A DNA stretch of 64,000 nt from Moritella sp. Urea-trap-13 (GCF_002836355.1 NZ_PJCA01000031.1:868001-932000); one strand, 5' to 3'. Positions 39,857-49,019 are shown, numbered from the stretch's first letter. Translations and numbers: made by a program. The notes: generated by a model from the letters alone, not told the origin.

Positions 39857-40882
39857 TTACTTTGAATCGAGTAGCTCACGTAATGGTGTTGGTAATATTT
39901 TTCGGGCTTTACTGGTAATACTTTGTTCATGTTTTTGCCAAAGGATCCCAAGATAAATAATCAATAAACCCAGAACTGTTAATGTTATTGGAAATAACCA
40001 ACTGTCTTTAAATATATCTGCCGCAAGATAGCCGATATAACCAGTACAACCGAGCGCACCGAAAATAACAAACACTCTCCGCACCAGTAATACGCCAACC
40101 GCGATCATGAATAGATTGATAGTAAAGTAAATAAATTTAGCTAATTCGCTATCCGAATACTGTAACGACATGCCGCCCCAGAAAGCGAACACCCCAAATA
40201 AATATATCCAAAATGCATAATCTGCTTTGTTACGAGATCGAATATCAATCCAAAAAGCTAACGCAATCATGAGTAGTCCACTGTACATAGATACCAATTT
40301 TCTAAGCGTCCAATCAAAATCACCACCAGAAATCATCGACGTCAGATCCATGGTTAAATACCAGAGCGTCACAGCAATTGGCATCATTAAAAATGGATAC
40401 TTATATTTCCACACCAGAATAGCGCCAACGGCTAAGGTGCTCAGTTCCATATACAACCAATGCCATTTGATATAGCGATGATAATCTCGATATACAGTGT
40501 CATCAGGCCAAATCCCTAATGCATGTTGTAATCCATAGACTGCTAATGGGGTCAACGCAATAACAAATGTGCCACATATTCCAGCAGGTATTGCATAACC
40601 TTTAGTTTGAAATGTATTGGTCAATGTAAGTCCAATCACCGCATAAAATAGCGAGATAAACACAATACCGACACCACCAAATGACTCCCAGCCTAAATTC
40701 ATAAAAAGCGTCATCGCACCGATGGCAATCAAACCACCCACATAATAGAGAACATGGGTGAAATCAAACTTAGGCCCTGTACTCGGCTGGTTATTGATGA
40801 ATGCAATTAACTTCTCAGACTGTTCAAGTGATAAAATATTCTCTTTTACCGCGTCTTCAAGATTTTTCTTCGTTAGATTCAA
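39857..40882 (-). CDS. multi-pass membrane protein, DUF2157-like
   Basis: A short N-terminal helical domain (LEDAVKENILSLEQSEKLIAFI) resembles the cytoplasmic start of DUF2157 proteins. About nine membrane helices follow in 341 residues. The start is TTG with GGAG six bases upstream. No transporter signature is visible. The C-terminus is basic (KARKILPTPLRELL). Function unknown. Confidence 0.65.
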   Translation of the reverse strand: MNLTKKNLEDAVKENILSLEQSEKLIAFINNQPSTGPKFDFTHVLYYVGGLIAIGAMTLFMNLGWESFGGVGIVFISLFYAVIGLTLTNTFQTKGYAIPAGICGTFVIALTPLAVYGLQHALGIWPDDTVYRDYHRYIKWHWLYMELSTLAVGAILVWKYKYPFLMMPIAVTLWYLTMDLTSMISGGDFDWTLRKLVSMYSGLLMIALAFWIDIRSRNKADYAFWIYLFGVFAFWGGMSLQYSDSELAKFIYFTINLFMIAVGVLLVRRVFVIFGALGCTGYIGYLAADIFKDSWLFPITLTVLGLLIIYLGILWQKHEQSITSKARKILPTPLRELLDSK

Positions 40883-41109
40883 TTCAGACTCCTTTCAATG
40901 GCTTGGAGATCCAAACACCCTTGGATTGATCCAATTCCATATAGTATAGCTATTAAAGAATAGTATCCTATCGCCCCCACTTGTCACAATACCCACTTAA
41001 GCGCTTGTTTATAGAGGGTCAACTAATTCGAATAAACAGAACTCTGCTAGACTCATTGAGTACCGTATAGACACCTGTTTACGATCTAACTCAAGGAAGG
41101 AATTCGACT

Positions 41110-42030
41110 ATGAACAAACTATTTTCCGCATTTATTATGGCTACATTATTTTTTTTTACTAACGTCGCACTAGCCGAAGAGCACCACTCAGAAAAGAAAA
41201 GCTTTAAAGTCACTGAGCTCAAACCTGGGTTTCAATTCCTGCAAGGCAAAGGCGGTAATATCTTATTGTCTGAAGGTAAGGATGGTCTGCTTATTGTTGA
41301 CAGTGACTACAGTGAGATGACACCAGCGTTGCTGGAAACCCTAGCCAAGTATAAAAGCGAGTTAAAGTATGTGCTTAATACCCACTGGCATGGCGATCAC
41401 ACTCAAGGTAATAAAGAACTAGGTAAAAGCGCAGAGATAATTGCCCATGACAATGTCTACCAACGTCTAAATAGTCATCAAGAAGTGAAACTGTTCAACA
41501 TGGTGTCAAAACCTTATCCAGCTGATGCATTGCCAGATATTACCTTTGATCACTCGCTGACGTTACGCTTCAACGATGAAACCATTAAAGCGCTGCATCT
41601 ACCCAACGGTCACACCGACGGCGACAGTATTATCTTTTTTGAAAAAGCCAATATAGTGCATATGGGTGACCATTTATTTAATGGCATGTTCCCGTTTGTT
41701 GATGTTGGTACCAATGGCAGTGTCCGTGGCATGGTGACAAATATTGATGGCATACTTGATCACATAGCTGACGATACCATAGTCGTACCAGGCCATGGTG
41801 CTATATCGAACAAAGAAGAGTTGCTCGCGTTTAGAGACATGTTAGTCGGTACCAGCAACGAAGTTGAAATGATGATGCAACAAAATATGAGCCTTGAAGC
41901 GATGCAGGAAAAAGGCTTGAGTGAACAATGGAAAGTCTGGGGGAATGGCTTCTTGAATGAAAAAGTGTGGATAGGCATTATACACAGCAGCTTAACCGCA
42001 TCACTACAAACTCAGGATACAGCTAAGTAG
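41110..42030 (+). CDS. periplasmic metallo-beta-lactamase-fold hydrolase
   Basis: A signal peptide (1-22, NVALAEE) precedes a metallo-beta-lactamase domain. The zinc site is HWHGDHTQG (His92, His94, Asp96, His97), with further ligands in LPNGHTDGDS, HMGDHLFNG and VVPGHG. The layout is like quinoprotein relay (SoxH-like) or generic MBL hydrolases more than true class B beta-lactamases, since the class B zinc-2 residues are not evident. AAGGAAGGA lies upstream of the ATG. Substrate unknown; resistance should not be assumed. Confidence 0.85.
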   Translation: MNKLFSAFIMATLFFFTNVALAEEHHSEKKSFKVTELKPGFQFLQGKGGNILLSEGKDGLLIVDSDYSEMTPALLETLAKYKSELKYVLNTHWHGDHTQGNKELGKSAEIIAHDNVYQRLNSHQEVKLFNMVSKPYPADALPDITFDHSLTLRFNDETIKALHLPNGHTDGDSIIFFEKANIVHMGDHLFNGMFPFVDVGTNGSVRGMVTNIDGILDHIADDTIVVPGHGAISNKEELLAFRDMLVGTSNEVEMMMQQNMSLEAMQEKGLSEQWKVWGNGFLNEKVWIGIIHSSLTASLQTQDTAK

Positions 42031-42086
42031 CGACTCGTTATAGAAAGCCATTAACTTAACGATAATGGCTTTCAGCTCCCATAAAT

Positions 42087-42497
42087 TCAATTGAATTTGT
42101 GCTGCCTATCAGCAGGGTGATTAACCCCATCATTAGTGACAACATCACTTAAATCAAATGGATTTACGCCTTGTAAACAGCCTATATTGAAACCATATTC
42201 ATTTGGATTGGAACGTCGCTGATGATGCGTATAAATACCACAATTAGAACAAAAATAATGTTTCGCTGTAGCAGTATTAAATTCATATAACTTTAGATAT
42301 TCACTGCCTTTTACAATGCGAATACCATCTAGATTAACGGAGCCAACAATTGCCCCTTTGCGACGGCAAATAGAACAATCACAACGGCGAGGATTTTCTA
42401 TACCATTTGGTAGTGATAATTCAAGCTCAACTAAACCACAATGGCAGGTTGCTTTATGTTTAGCTTGGATCTTAGTTTTCCCTACTTGCTTCAACAT
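42087..42497 (-). CDS. GFA family (glutathione-dependent formaldehyde-activating) protein
   Basis: A 136-residue Mss4-like zinc protein: CHC at 18-20, CDCSICRR (Cys39, 41, 44) and CSNCG (Cys83, 86). The family adds glutathione to formaldehyde or is simply a zinc-binding fold, and many members have no assigned activity. A second member lies at 50.4-50.8 kb but is only distantly similar. Convergent with the MBL gene at about 55 bases. Confidence 0.85.
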   Translation of the reverse strand: MLKQVGKTKIQAKHKATCHCGLVELELSLPNGIENPRRCDCSICRRKGAIVGSVNLDGIRIVKGSEYLKLYEFNTATAKHYFCSNCGIYTHHQRRSNPNEYGFNIGCLQGVNPFDLSDVVTNDGVNHPADRQHKFN

Positions 42498-42566
42498 ACT
42501 TTAAATTCCCTTTGTTTTAATCACCGCAGAATAAACAAGCTAAGGCTATAAGGTAAATGACCTTTA

Positions 42567-43781
42567 CTAACTAGCGACTAACTCAACAGGTTCTAACACA
42601 GGGGTATTTTCAACCCGATCTCTTCCCTGATTTTTTGCTTGATAGAGTAAATCATCAACCCGTTTAAACAATTTAGCGATAGGCTCATCGACAATATATT
42701 GGGTGACCCCGATGCTGGTGGTAAATGTGACTTCTTGTTGTTGATCTGTCATCACTGACGATTTACGGATAACGTCTGCCACACGCAACGCAACATGAGT
42801 GGCTTGCTCTAATTCCAGATGCGGCATCACAACCAGAAATTCTTCGCCGCCAAAACGAGCAATTACGTCGGAATTTCTTAACTCCCATTTTAGCAGTGAA
42901 GATATTTTTACTAAAACCTGATCACCAACCATGTGACCGTAAGTATCATTAACACGTTTAAAGTGGTCTAAATCAAACATCATTATACTAAATGATTTTT
43001 GCACAGCATTACTGTTTTTTGATATAGCTTCGATTTGACGAATTAATACTCGACGGTTGATCAATCCTGTTAATGAATCGATGGTAGATTCGCGATAAAG
43101 TTTCATTAGCATTACCATCTGTCCAGATTGTAGCCATAAACTAATACCGCCAAACAACACTAGCAACCATAGTTTGTCGATAACTGCAGCATAGTTTCCT
43201 GAGTATTGAATATACTCAAGTATTGTTAATGGTAATGATATAACACTTAAAAGCGCAATGCCTCCGATGAGAGTCAACGGAAACAAGCCTAGCATTGCAA
43301 CAATTAAGTACGGTATAAGGGTAAAGCTCAATGGTATATCTCTGTAGGCCATTGTTTGAGTCAACGATAGCTCCGTTGCCGTATAGAATAACACCGGAAA
43401 TAAAAATGATAGTGTTAATACCAATCGAGTCATATTAACGGTGTTGGAACGTCGAATGAGTTGGCATAGGCCGATTAGAGCACAAGAGAGTATTAACCGA
43501 TTAACTAATAATAATTCAGCCTGCACATTTTCAAAGGCTATAAAATCAAATAAAGATGATAGTGGCACGCTAATAGCAAAAAATAAGCAGACTAATTTAA
43601 GACGTTCGACAATATATTGGTTACGCGTTTGAATAAAGTCTTTTGAATGATGACTTGTGGAAATGACGTCTTCAATAGTACTGTTGCTTGCGAAGAATGA
43701 CTTGCCTGAATTGAGCAATTTTTGTGGCTTATTTACATGCTGGCGACGATCATCATTTTCTGAGTACGATGAGTTTGGCAT
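42567..43781 (-). CDS. membrane diguanylate cyclase (GGDEF)
   Basis: About 404 residues from the ATG at 43781, which has AAGGA seven bases upstream (the frame opens at a TTG nine codons earlier). Five or six membrane helices (about residues 85-240) form an MHYT/7TM-like sensor without recognisable ligand motif. The C-terminal GGDEF domain has the intact active site FGGEEF and the substrate helix MMFDLDHFKRVNDTYGH. It should make cyclic di-GMP. No RxxD inhibitory site was evident immediately before the GGEEF. A fragment of a close paralogue lies at 47.28-47.43 kb. Confidence 0.92.
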   Translation of the reverse strand: MPNSSYSENDDRRQHVNKPQKLLNSGKSFFASNSTIEDVISTSHHSKDFIQTRNQYIVERLKLVCLFFAISVPLSSLFDFIAFENVQAELLLVNRLILSCALIGLCQLIRRSNTVNMTRLVLTLSFLFPVLFYTATELSLTQTMAYRDIPLSFTLIPYLIVAMLGLFPLTLIGGIALLSVISLPLTILEYIQYSGNYAAVIDKLWLLVLFGGISLWLQSGQMVMLMKLYRESTIDSLTGLINRRVLIRQIEAISKNSNAVQKSFSIMMFDLDHFKRVNDTYGHMVGDQVLVKISSLLKWELRNSDVIARFGGEEFLVVMPHLELEQATHVALRVADVIRKSSVMTDQQQEVTFTTSIGVTQYIVDEPIAKLFKRVDDLLYQAKNQGRDRVENTPVLEPVELVAS

Positions 43782-44061
43782 TACTTCTTCCTTGATATTA
43801 CGAACCAATTATATGCCGTAATAATAAATCCAAAGTGTATTTCTAGTTTTGATCTACTGCAATAAAAAAACAGTGGCTAGGTAAGGTAACGGGGGGAAAA
43901 CGAGTTAGTCACCACGACGCTCTGACTTAACCGCGAACAACATTTTAATTTAATCACGAACAAAATTGAAATATTGATGTCTCACCCGCGATGAATCCTT
44001 AAAGAGTTTAAGAGACGCATAAACCATATGAAACATTACTTAAAAGCGGTATTAACATAAC

Positions 44062-44487
44062 ATGAAAAAATTAAGTCTTACTATCACAATTTTCGTCCTT
44101 GCCATGCTGACAGGTTGTTCATCTACATTGACAACCGGTTCACCGAAAACCATAGCGTACTCAAAATCTCATGATCTTGTTGGCCAAGCATCTTGGTATG
44201 GTAGTAAATATCATGGCAAGCGTACTGCCAGTGGCGAGACATACAATATGAGAGCATACACTGCAGCGCATAAAACACTGCCATTTGGTACAGTCGTGAG
44301 GGTGACTAATACAGCGAACAATAAATCTGTTGATGTGAAAATTAATGATCGAGGACCATTTGTTAGAGGCAGAATAATAGACCTTTCTCAAAAAGCATTT
44401 GAGCAAATAGGCAATACTAGTAAAGGCGTAGTGCCGGTCAGAATAGACATTCTGGATGATAGTAATACCTTTAGATACAAACACTAA
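44062..44487 (+). CDS. RlpA-like lipoprotein (DPBB domain)
   Basis: A lipobox LTGC puts the lipid cysteine at residue 19. One double-psi beta-barrel domain follows: GQASWYGSKYHGKRTASGE, LPFGTVVRVTN and the catalytic-type NDRGPF, ending in IDLSQKAFEQIG. At 141 residues it is much shorter than E. coli RlpA and has no SPOR domain, so it may not be recruited to the division septum. Possible lytic transglycosylase or a peptidoglycan-binding relative. Confidence 0.9.
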   Translation: MKKLSLTITIFVLAMLTGCSSTLTTGSPKTIAYSKSHDLVGQASWYGSKYHGKRTASGETYNMRAYTAAHKTLPFGTVVRVTNTANNKSVDVKINDRGPFVRGRIIDLSQKAFEQIGNTSKGVVPVRIDILDDSNTFRYKH

Positions 44488-44520
44488 AAGGTAGGTGTCT
44501 GTGGCGAGGCACCTTTTCTA
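44486..44520 (+). terminator. terminator of the rlpA-like gene
   Basis: AAAAGGT (44486-44492) and ACCTTTT (44511-44517) pair over an 18-base loop that can itself pair AGGTG with CACCT. A T-rich stretch follows. The loop core resembles other short repeats in the accessory region. Confidence 0.6.
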
Positions 44521-44552
44521 TTTTCTATTCACGATTAACAGTCCGAACCTAG

Positions 44553-44750
44553 TTAAAACGCTTCATCGTCAGTATAAACAGTAACGGCAAGCTCATCATC
44601 TGCACTTTCAGAAACTAAAAAGTTAATCGGTTTACAACATACTTGGCAATCTTCAATATATTGCTGACCCAAGTCGGCAGGATCAATGAGCACTTCAAGT
44701 GTCTCGCCACAATAAGGGCATGCTATCGATGTCTCGGTTAATTGATTCAA
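44553..44750 (-). CDS. CPXCG-motif cysteine-rich small protein
   Basis: A 65-residue protein with ACPYCGE near the N-terminus and CQVCCKPI in the middle, giving a probable four-cysteine zinc ribbon, and an acidic tail (VTVYTDDEAF). This conserved family is widespread in marine gammaproteobacteria with no known role. The start is TTG, about 10 bases after GGGGAG. Confidence 0.85.
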   Translation of the reverse strand: MNQLTETSIACPYCGETLEVLIDPADLGQQYIEDCQVCCKPINFLVSESADDELAVTVYTDDEAF

Positions 44751-44889
44751 TTGTTTACAACTCCCCTAGTTTGCTGAAATACATGATGCTCAGCTGGCGT
44801 AAATCACTCTTCGCAGCATAACGAAGGATGCTGCGAAGTAATGTGACGTTGCGCGTTATTTTTACTGTACTGTTTTTATGAACTTGTTT

Positions 44890-46392
44890 TTACTGCTCTT
44901 GCTTTTCCTCAGTTCTATTCAGGCAGCGACCTCTTGGTTCGTTGCCCTCGTGCAGCACAACATCGGTATGCAAAAACTCAGCAGCCTCGGCAGACTCTTT
45001 CACTTTCTTAGCGCTGCGCGCTAACATTTCGGCTTCAAAAGTGTTTAACACACTTGCCCTCACGCCTGCATCTCGCCATTTCGATAAGGGTCTACATTCT
45101 TTGGTAATTTCCCTTGCTAGCGACAGAGCATCCAGTAATGCTTGGTTTGCGCCCTGACCTTTGAATGGACTCATAGGGTGAGCAGCATCGCCGATCAAGG
45201 TTGCATTCGAGCCCTTTTCTAACAATTCAGCCTTGAGTAGCGCTCGGTCATACACCGGATAACCAGAAACCAGCGCTTCCGGTGTCGCCGTTAATATCTG
45301 CGGAATAGGTGCATGCCACTGACATCGACGGATCGCTTCTTCTTTCAGCGCTTTAGGGCCTTGCGCACTCAGTGCTTTAGCTTCGCCTTCTGACATTGGA
45401 AAGCTCAGCTGCCACATCACTGAATCTGCGTCATAAGGCATGATGTAGATGCGCTCATGGCCGTTAGCGGTTTGGAATACAGTTGCCGAGTCTAGTAAAG
45501 TCCGGTCAAGCGTCTCGTCACCACCTAAACTTTGGATAGCACTCCCTATAGCAGACAGAGGGCAAATGCCCAAAATCGCGATACAGCCTAAATAATTTAA
45601 TGGTGAAGCCTCATCACCTATCAACAATTTCCGCACCGAACTACGAATACCATCGGCGCCAACGATAAGGTCAGCATGGGCGTGTTGTATTTCACCATCA
45701 ACCTGAAAGCTCAAATCAACACCTTCAGCCGCAGATTGTTTAAAATCGACTAACTGATGTCCCCACTGCACTGCATCATGTCCGCCTAGCTGTTCAAGCA
45801 AGGCTAAACGTAACGACTGCCTAGCGATATGGACATTGGTACGCTTGGGTAATTTACGCTCGTCTGAAGGAACCCACTTTCTGATACCCCATTCACCAAT
45901 CACTTTACCTTCGGTGGTATGCACCACATGTCGGGTTGACACGATACCATCCTCTAACGAGACAACACCTAATCCTTCAATCGCTCGACTCGCTTGTTGC
46001 AACGTCAGTCCATAACCTTGAGATCGTGCTTCGAAGCCGCTATCGCGCTCATAAAGGGTAAAAGGAATGCCACGGTGCAGGCAAGCCACGGCAAGCGCGA
46101 CACCACCGATACCACCGCCAATAATAGCAAGGTGTGGGTAATTTTTTGTATTAGGTTCTTTCTCAGAGGTAGGCTTGATAGCAGAACGGATCAGTCCTGA
46201 ACCTTTGCAGTTCGAGCAGGCATCAAGGTGCGGCTTAGGGCGAACAGGCGCAATACCTTCGCTATTATTCTTTTCAAATTGTTCCAACTCACGCTGATAA
46301 CTGAGTCTTACTTTCTTGCGCAGACGCTTACTGACTTTTCCGCGGCCCTGACAATTTGAACAAATGTGCCACTGGTTCTCTTCAATTTTCAA
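44890..46392 (-). CDS. FAD-dependent monooxygenase with N-terminal DnaJ-type zinc-finger repeats
   Basis: Two CxxCxGxG repeats, CSNCQGRG (11-18) and CSNCKGSG (59-66), form what looks like half of a DnaJ cysteine-rich zinc domain, separated by a charged helix. A class A flavin monooxygenase follows: GGGIGG (92-97) at the ADP-binding fold, DLIVGADGIRSSVR (DG motif) and LIGDAAHPMSPFKGQGANQAL (GD motif). Length 500. The start is TTG with AGG eight bases upstream. The hydroxylated substrate is unknown; the zinc module may bind protein or RNA. No frame break, so the fusion is a single open frame. Flanks are gaps of 140 and 260 bases. Confidence 0.85.
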   Translation of the reverse strand: MKIEENQWHICSNCQGRGKVSKRLRKKVRLSYQRELEQFEKNNSEGIAPVRPKPHLDACSNCKGSGLIRSAIKPTSEKEPNTKNYPHLAIIGGGIGGVALAVACLHRGIPFTLYERDSGFEARSQGYGLTLQQASRAIEGLGVVSLEDGIVSTRHVVHTTEGKVIGEWGIRKWVPSDERKLPKRTNVHIARQSLRLALLEQLGGHDAVQWGHQLVDFKQSAAEGVDLSFQVDGEIQHAHADLIVGADGIRSSVRKLLIGDEASPLNYLGCIAILGICPLSAIGSAIQSLGGDETLDRTLLDSATVFQTANGHERIYIMPYDADSVMWQLSFPMSEGEAKALSAQGPKALKEEAIRRCQWHAPIPQILTATPEALVSGYPVYDRALLKAELLEKGSNATLIGDAAHPMSPFKGQGANQALLDALSLAREITKECRPLSKWRDAGVRASVLNTFEAEMLARSAKKVKESAEAAEFLHTDVVLHEGNEPRGRCLNRTEEKQEQ

Positions 46393-46568
46393 CTTTGCTA
46401 CCTGCCCTTAACCCGCTTAAGAATAATCGTTAAGCTGTGATTATAACGTTCATTACGGTCTATGAGTGTTTAACTCGAGGAAACTTAGTTTTTTATTGAT
46501 ACAGTTTGTATTTGCGGCGGTTTTTTAACGAGGCACGGATGAAGAATAACCGCTACAAGCTTACTATA

Positions 46569-46625
46569 TAAGGAAGGCTTCGGACTTGCCCAATACCCTA
46601 ATTAGGTGTTGGCTGCACGACAGTT
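46569..46625. repeat. interspersed palindromic repeat, copy A
   Basis: AAGGCTTCGGACTTGCCCAA, then TACCCTAATTAGGTGTTGG and CTGCACGACAG. The centre CTAATTAG is palindromic. Similar units lie at 47.52 and 62.23 kb. It lies just past the stop of yoeB, within the 260-base gap after the monooxygenase gene. Confidence 0.65.
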
Positions 46626-46652
46626 ATTCTTATTTGTTAACGGCGCTTCAAA

Positions 46653-46913
46653 TTAATAGTGATAGCGACAGGAAATTACAGTTAAATGCACGTCATTAAC
46701 CGTATAAACTAACCGGTTCGTATCGTCGATTCTACGTGACCAAAAACCAGCTAAATTTTCTTTCAATGGTTCAGGTTTACCAATACCTTCAAATGGAGAA
46801 CGCTTGGCATCGGTGATTAACTTATTAATTCGTTTAAGCGTCTTCTTGTCCTGCCCTTGCCAATACAAGTAGTCATGCCACGCATCATCAGTCCAAGCTA
46901 GCATTCGACTCAT
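46653..46913 (-). CDS. yoeB: YoeB family mRNA interferase toxin
   Basis: An 86-residue RelE-superfamily toxin that cleaves mRNA in the ribosome. The active-site set Glu48, Arg67 and His85 is present, and the C-terminus SCRYHY is the YoeB signature. The ATG overlaps the antitoxin stop (ATGA), so the two genes are translationally coupled. The open frame looks fully intact. Confidence 0.95.
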   Translation of the reverse strand: MSRMLAWTDDAWHDYLYWQGQDKKTLKRINKLITDAKRSPFEGIGKPEPLKENLAGFWSRRIDDTNRLVYTVNDVHLTVISCRYHY

Positions 46914-47161
46914 TCAAGTAAGCCTCTTTCCGTAGTTTGTCCTGCGTTGTATTGAGCGATTGATTTGTTTAAATGAGTAGCATTAGCTGGAGAGCGAGAT
47001 AAATAAATCGTTTCCATTAAACTATTGTAATAGTCCATAGACATTACTACGGCATCTTCAGCATCTCGACGAGTGATAACTGTGCAATCTGCATCATTAA
47101 CCACGCCATCAAGAACAGATTTAAGACCATTTCGGGCTTCAGTAAAAGAAACTATACGCAT
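46910..47161 (-). CDS. yefM: YefM/Phd family antitoxin
   Basis: An 83-residue antitoxin beginning MRIVSFTEARNGLKSVLD, with the conserved ITRRDAEDAVVMSMDYYNSLMETIYL region that forms the DNA-binding dimer, and a C-terminal toxin-neutralising tail. Together with YoeB it should repress its own promoter, which would lie upstream in the remnant sequence at 47.16-47.3 kb. An AGAGGTAAT ribosome site precedes the ATG. Confidence 0.95.
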   Translation of the reverse strand: MRIVSFTEARNGLKSVLDGVVNDADCTVITRRDAEDAVVMSMDYYNSLMETIYLSRSPANATHLNKSIAQYNAGQTTERGLLE

Positions 47162-47282
47162 AATTACCTCTTTGTTGAGTTGTACTTAATATTGCACAAG
47201 TCTAACTCATAAAAAACAAGATGTACAATATATTGCACAGGTAATGCTAATGCGTTTATACCTTTGGTGTCCGTAAGACTAC

Positions 47283-47432
47283 ACAAGACTATTTTCAACC
47301 CTATCTCTGCTCTGCCCTGCGCTTTCGCTTGATAAAGTAGATCATCAACACGTGATGCAACTCGAGTCGCCTGCTCTAGTTCTAAATACGGCAGTACAAC
47401 TAAAAACTCTTCACCACCAAAACGCGCAATAA
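47283..47432 (-). pseudogene. remnant of a diguanylate cyclase gene (GGDEF fragment)
   Basis: The minus strand reads IARFGGEEFLVVLPYLELEQ then ATRVASRVDDLLYQAKAQGR, nearly the same as the C-terminal part of the intact cyclase at 42.6-43.8 kb. About 36 residues between the two RV motifs are missing, and the frame shifts soon after. Nucleotide similarity continues to about 47283, where the intact gene ends its coding region. It is a dead fragment of a second cyclase gene, left beside yefM. Confidence 0.85.
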
Positions 47433-47522
47433 TGATGTATAACGCTATCACAATGGCGCTAAGATAAGCCCAAAACTACGTTAAGCTATTGATTATGAAT
47501 TGTAATTAACTATACAAAATGG

Positions 47523-47597
47523 ATATCTGACTTGTTCGACACCCTGGATTTAGAACAAAAGTAGGTGCCGACTGCGCGACACCTACTCTGATTTATT
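47523..47597 (-). terminator. interspersed repeat copy B containing the terminator of the DUF805 gene
   Basis: AGTAGGTG (47560-47567) and CACCTACT (47580-47587) form an 8-bp stem with CGCGCAGTCG-type loop; on the minus strand it is followed by TTTTG. The flanking CTTGTTCGACACCC matches copies A and C. Confidence 0.7.
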
Positions 47598-47602
47598 AGA
47601 TT

Positions 47603-47941
47603 TTATGCTGGTACACCAGATTTAGGGTTAACACCATAATCATTTGCTTCATGGCCATCTTGAGCTAAGAAAAAAACTAAAACAATGATGCCAATAACAG
47701 GTATTAATACGATTAACTGCCACCATCCTGAACGGCCAGTATCATGTAACCTTCTTGCAGCAATACTAATACTTGGAATAAGTAATCCAAGAGCTACTAG
47801 CCCTGAAATGATATCCAAACCAAGTACACTTAGGACAATATTGATAATCAAATAAATAAGTATGAACATCCAATATTCTTTTCTGCGTGCTCGACCAGTG
47901 AAATCAGCATATTTTTTTAGTGCGCCTATAAAATCATCCAT
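47603..47941 (-). CDS. DUF805 small inner-membrane protein (YhaH-like)
   Basis: A 112-residue protein with the DUF805 pattern: a basic aromatic start (FTGRARRKEYWMF), several membrane helices, RRLHDTGRSGWWQL in the loop and a polar tail ending DYGVNPKSG. E. coli YhaH of this family lies in the yqjF-yqjG-yhaH-yhaI-yhaJ-yhaK cluster, and homologues of several of those genes lie at 55-61 kb here. Function unknown. Also a common integron-cassette product. Confidence 0.9.
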   Translation of the reverse strand: MDDFIGALKKYADFTGRARRKEYWMFILIYLIINIVLSVLGLDIISGLVALGLLIPSISIAARRLHDTGRSGWWQLIVLIPVIGIIVLVFFLAQDGHEANDYGVNPKSGVPA

Positions 47942-48458
47942 TTAGACTTTCCTTGTTATTGATAAAACTTTTAAAACTTAACGTCGTGCTACGCGGCAGA
48001 GTACACAATCCAGCGTTCATACTAACCAATAGCACTACCATTATAGTTATGCCTTATTGGAGTATTTCGTATGCATTATTCACAACAGCACTAATTAATT
48101 TTCTTTACGAACAATATCTTACCAACCTAAAGCTGCAAGGTAAACGATCTATAACCATTTATGGTTATTTTCGTGTGGTACGGCGAATTCAACTAGCACT
48201 GATGCCACTATGCAATTGGGATACGCTATTGCAAAGGGCAGCTAAAACTAGACGTATTTGTCCTTGCTGACAATATGAGATGACATGTATTGGGAGGAGC
48301 ACGCCAACGACTTAGGCGAAAGGCGAGCACCCAGGTTGAACCTGAAAATCGTAGGACAATAGAGCTAAAAATAATGGGAGGATAAGTGATTAATGACTAA
48401 AACTGGCTAAATTATTGATAAAAATAGGTATCTGATGCGCAACACCTATTCTTATTTG
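47942..48458. other. 517-base region without a convincing gene
   Basis: An open frame of 105 codons on the plus strand (47953-48270) has no ribosome site and a composition unlike the neighbours, so I do not call it. The region holds a palindrome near 48151-48168 (ATAACCAT and ATGGTTAT), a stretch GCTGCAAGGTAAACGATC near 48131 similar to one near 62275, and G-rich motifs at 48290-48330. It looks like decayed cassette or repeat DNA. Confidence 0.5.
48418..48450 (-). terminator. terminator of the maltose-O-acetyltransferase-like gene
   Basis: On the minus strand AATAGGT pairs with ACCTATT and is followed by TTTTATC. It sits 9 bases after the stop. The loop TGCGCA resembles the interspersed repeats. 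Confidence 0.75.
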
Positions 48459-49019
48459 TTAACTGCTCTCCGTCATATTGAGCATTTTAATCAATTTAGC
48501 TGGCATACCACCAACAAGAGTATCAGGTGCTACATCTTTGGTAACCACTGAACCCGCAGCAACAATAGAACGAGCGCCAATAGTAACACCCTGACAAATA
48601 ACAACATTGCCGCCAATCCAAACATCATCTTGCACAACAATTGGTAAGCACTGCACTTCCCATTTTCTGCGTCGTTGGTAATCAAGGGGGTGTGTTGGTG
48701 TATAAAACTGTGTGCTTGGGCCAATTAAGACGTTATTACCTATGGTTATAGGGGCATTATCTAGCATAGTAACGCCCATATTGATAAACGTATCATTACC
48801 TATTGAAATGGTTTTACCGTATTCACATAAGAAAGGAGAACATACAACACTATTTTCACCGATATGATTCAATAGCTGAGCAACGTAAGGTTTAGCCGCC
48901 TTAAACTGGCGTTTATTAATGTTTTGCAGCAAATCAAATGCAGTATTTCTCAACAGATCAAACTCTGGGCTATCAGCATCATATTCGATACCTAAGCACA
49001 TCTTTTCAAATTCACTCAT
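48459..49019 (-). CDS. maltose/galactoside O-acetyltransferase family (Maa/LacA/NodL)
   Basis: A left-handed beta-helix acetyltransferase of 186 residues from the ATG at 49019, preceded by AGGA. It shows the family N-terminus (EKMCLGIEYDADSPEF), hexapeptide repeats, the catalytic-His region YTPTHPLDYQRRR, and the end [20 protein letters not shown]. It transfers acetyl from acetyl-CoA to a sugar; the substrate is not known. The open frame continues 27 codons further upstream without a ribosome site. Sits in the cassette-like stretch. Confidence 0.9.
   Translation of the reverse strand: MSEFEKMCLGIEYDADSPEFDLLRNTAFDLLQNINKRQFKAAKPYVAQLLNHIGENSVVCSPFLCEYGKTISIGNDTFINMGVTMLDNAPITIGNNVLIGPSTQFYTPTHPLDYQRRRKWEVQCLPIVVQDDVWIGGNVVICQGVTIGARSIVAAGSVVTKDVAPDTLVGGMPAKLIKMLNMTESS

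Noticed and set aside
41110-42030. MBL-fold protein as a true class B beta-lactamase
   Set aside because: Only the general HxHxDH site is seen; the class-specific second zinc ligands and size pattern are not convincing.
47953-48270. 105-codon plus-strand open frame between DUF805 and the acetyltransferase
   Set aside because: No ribosome site, odd composition, opposite to its neighbours, and overlapping repeat-like DNA.
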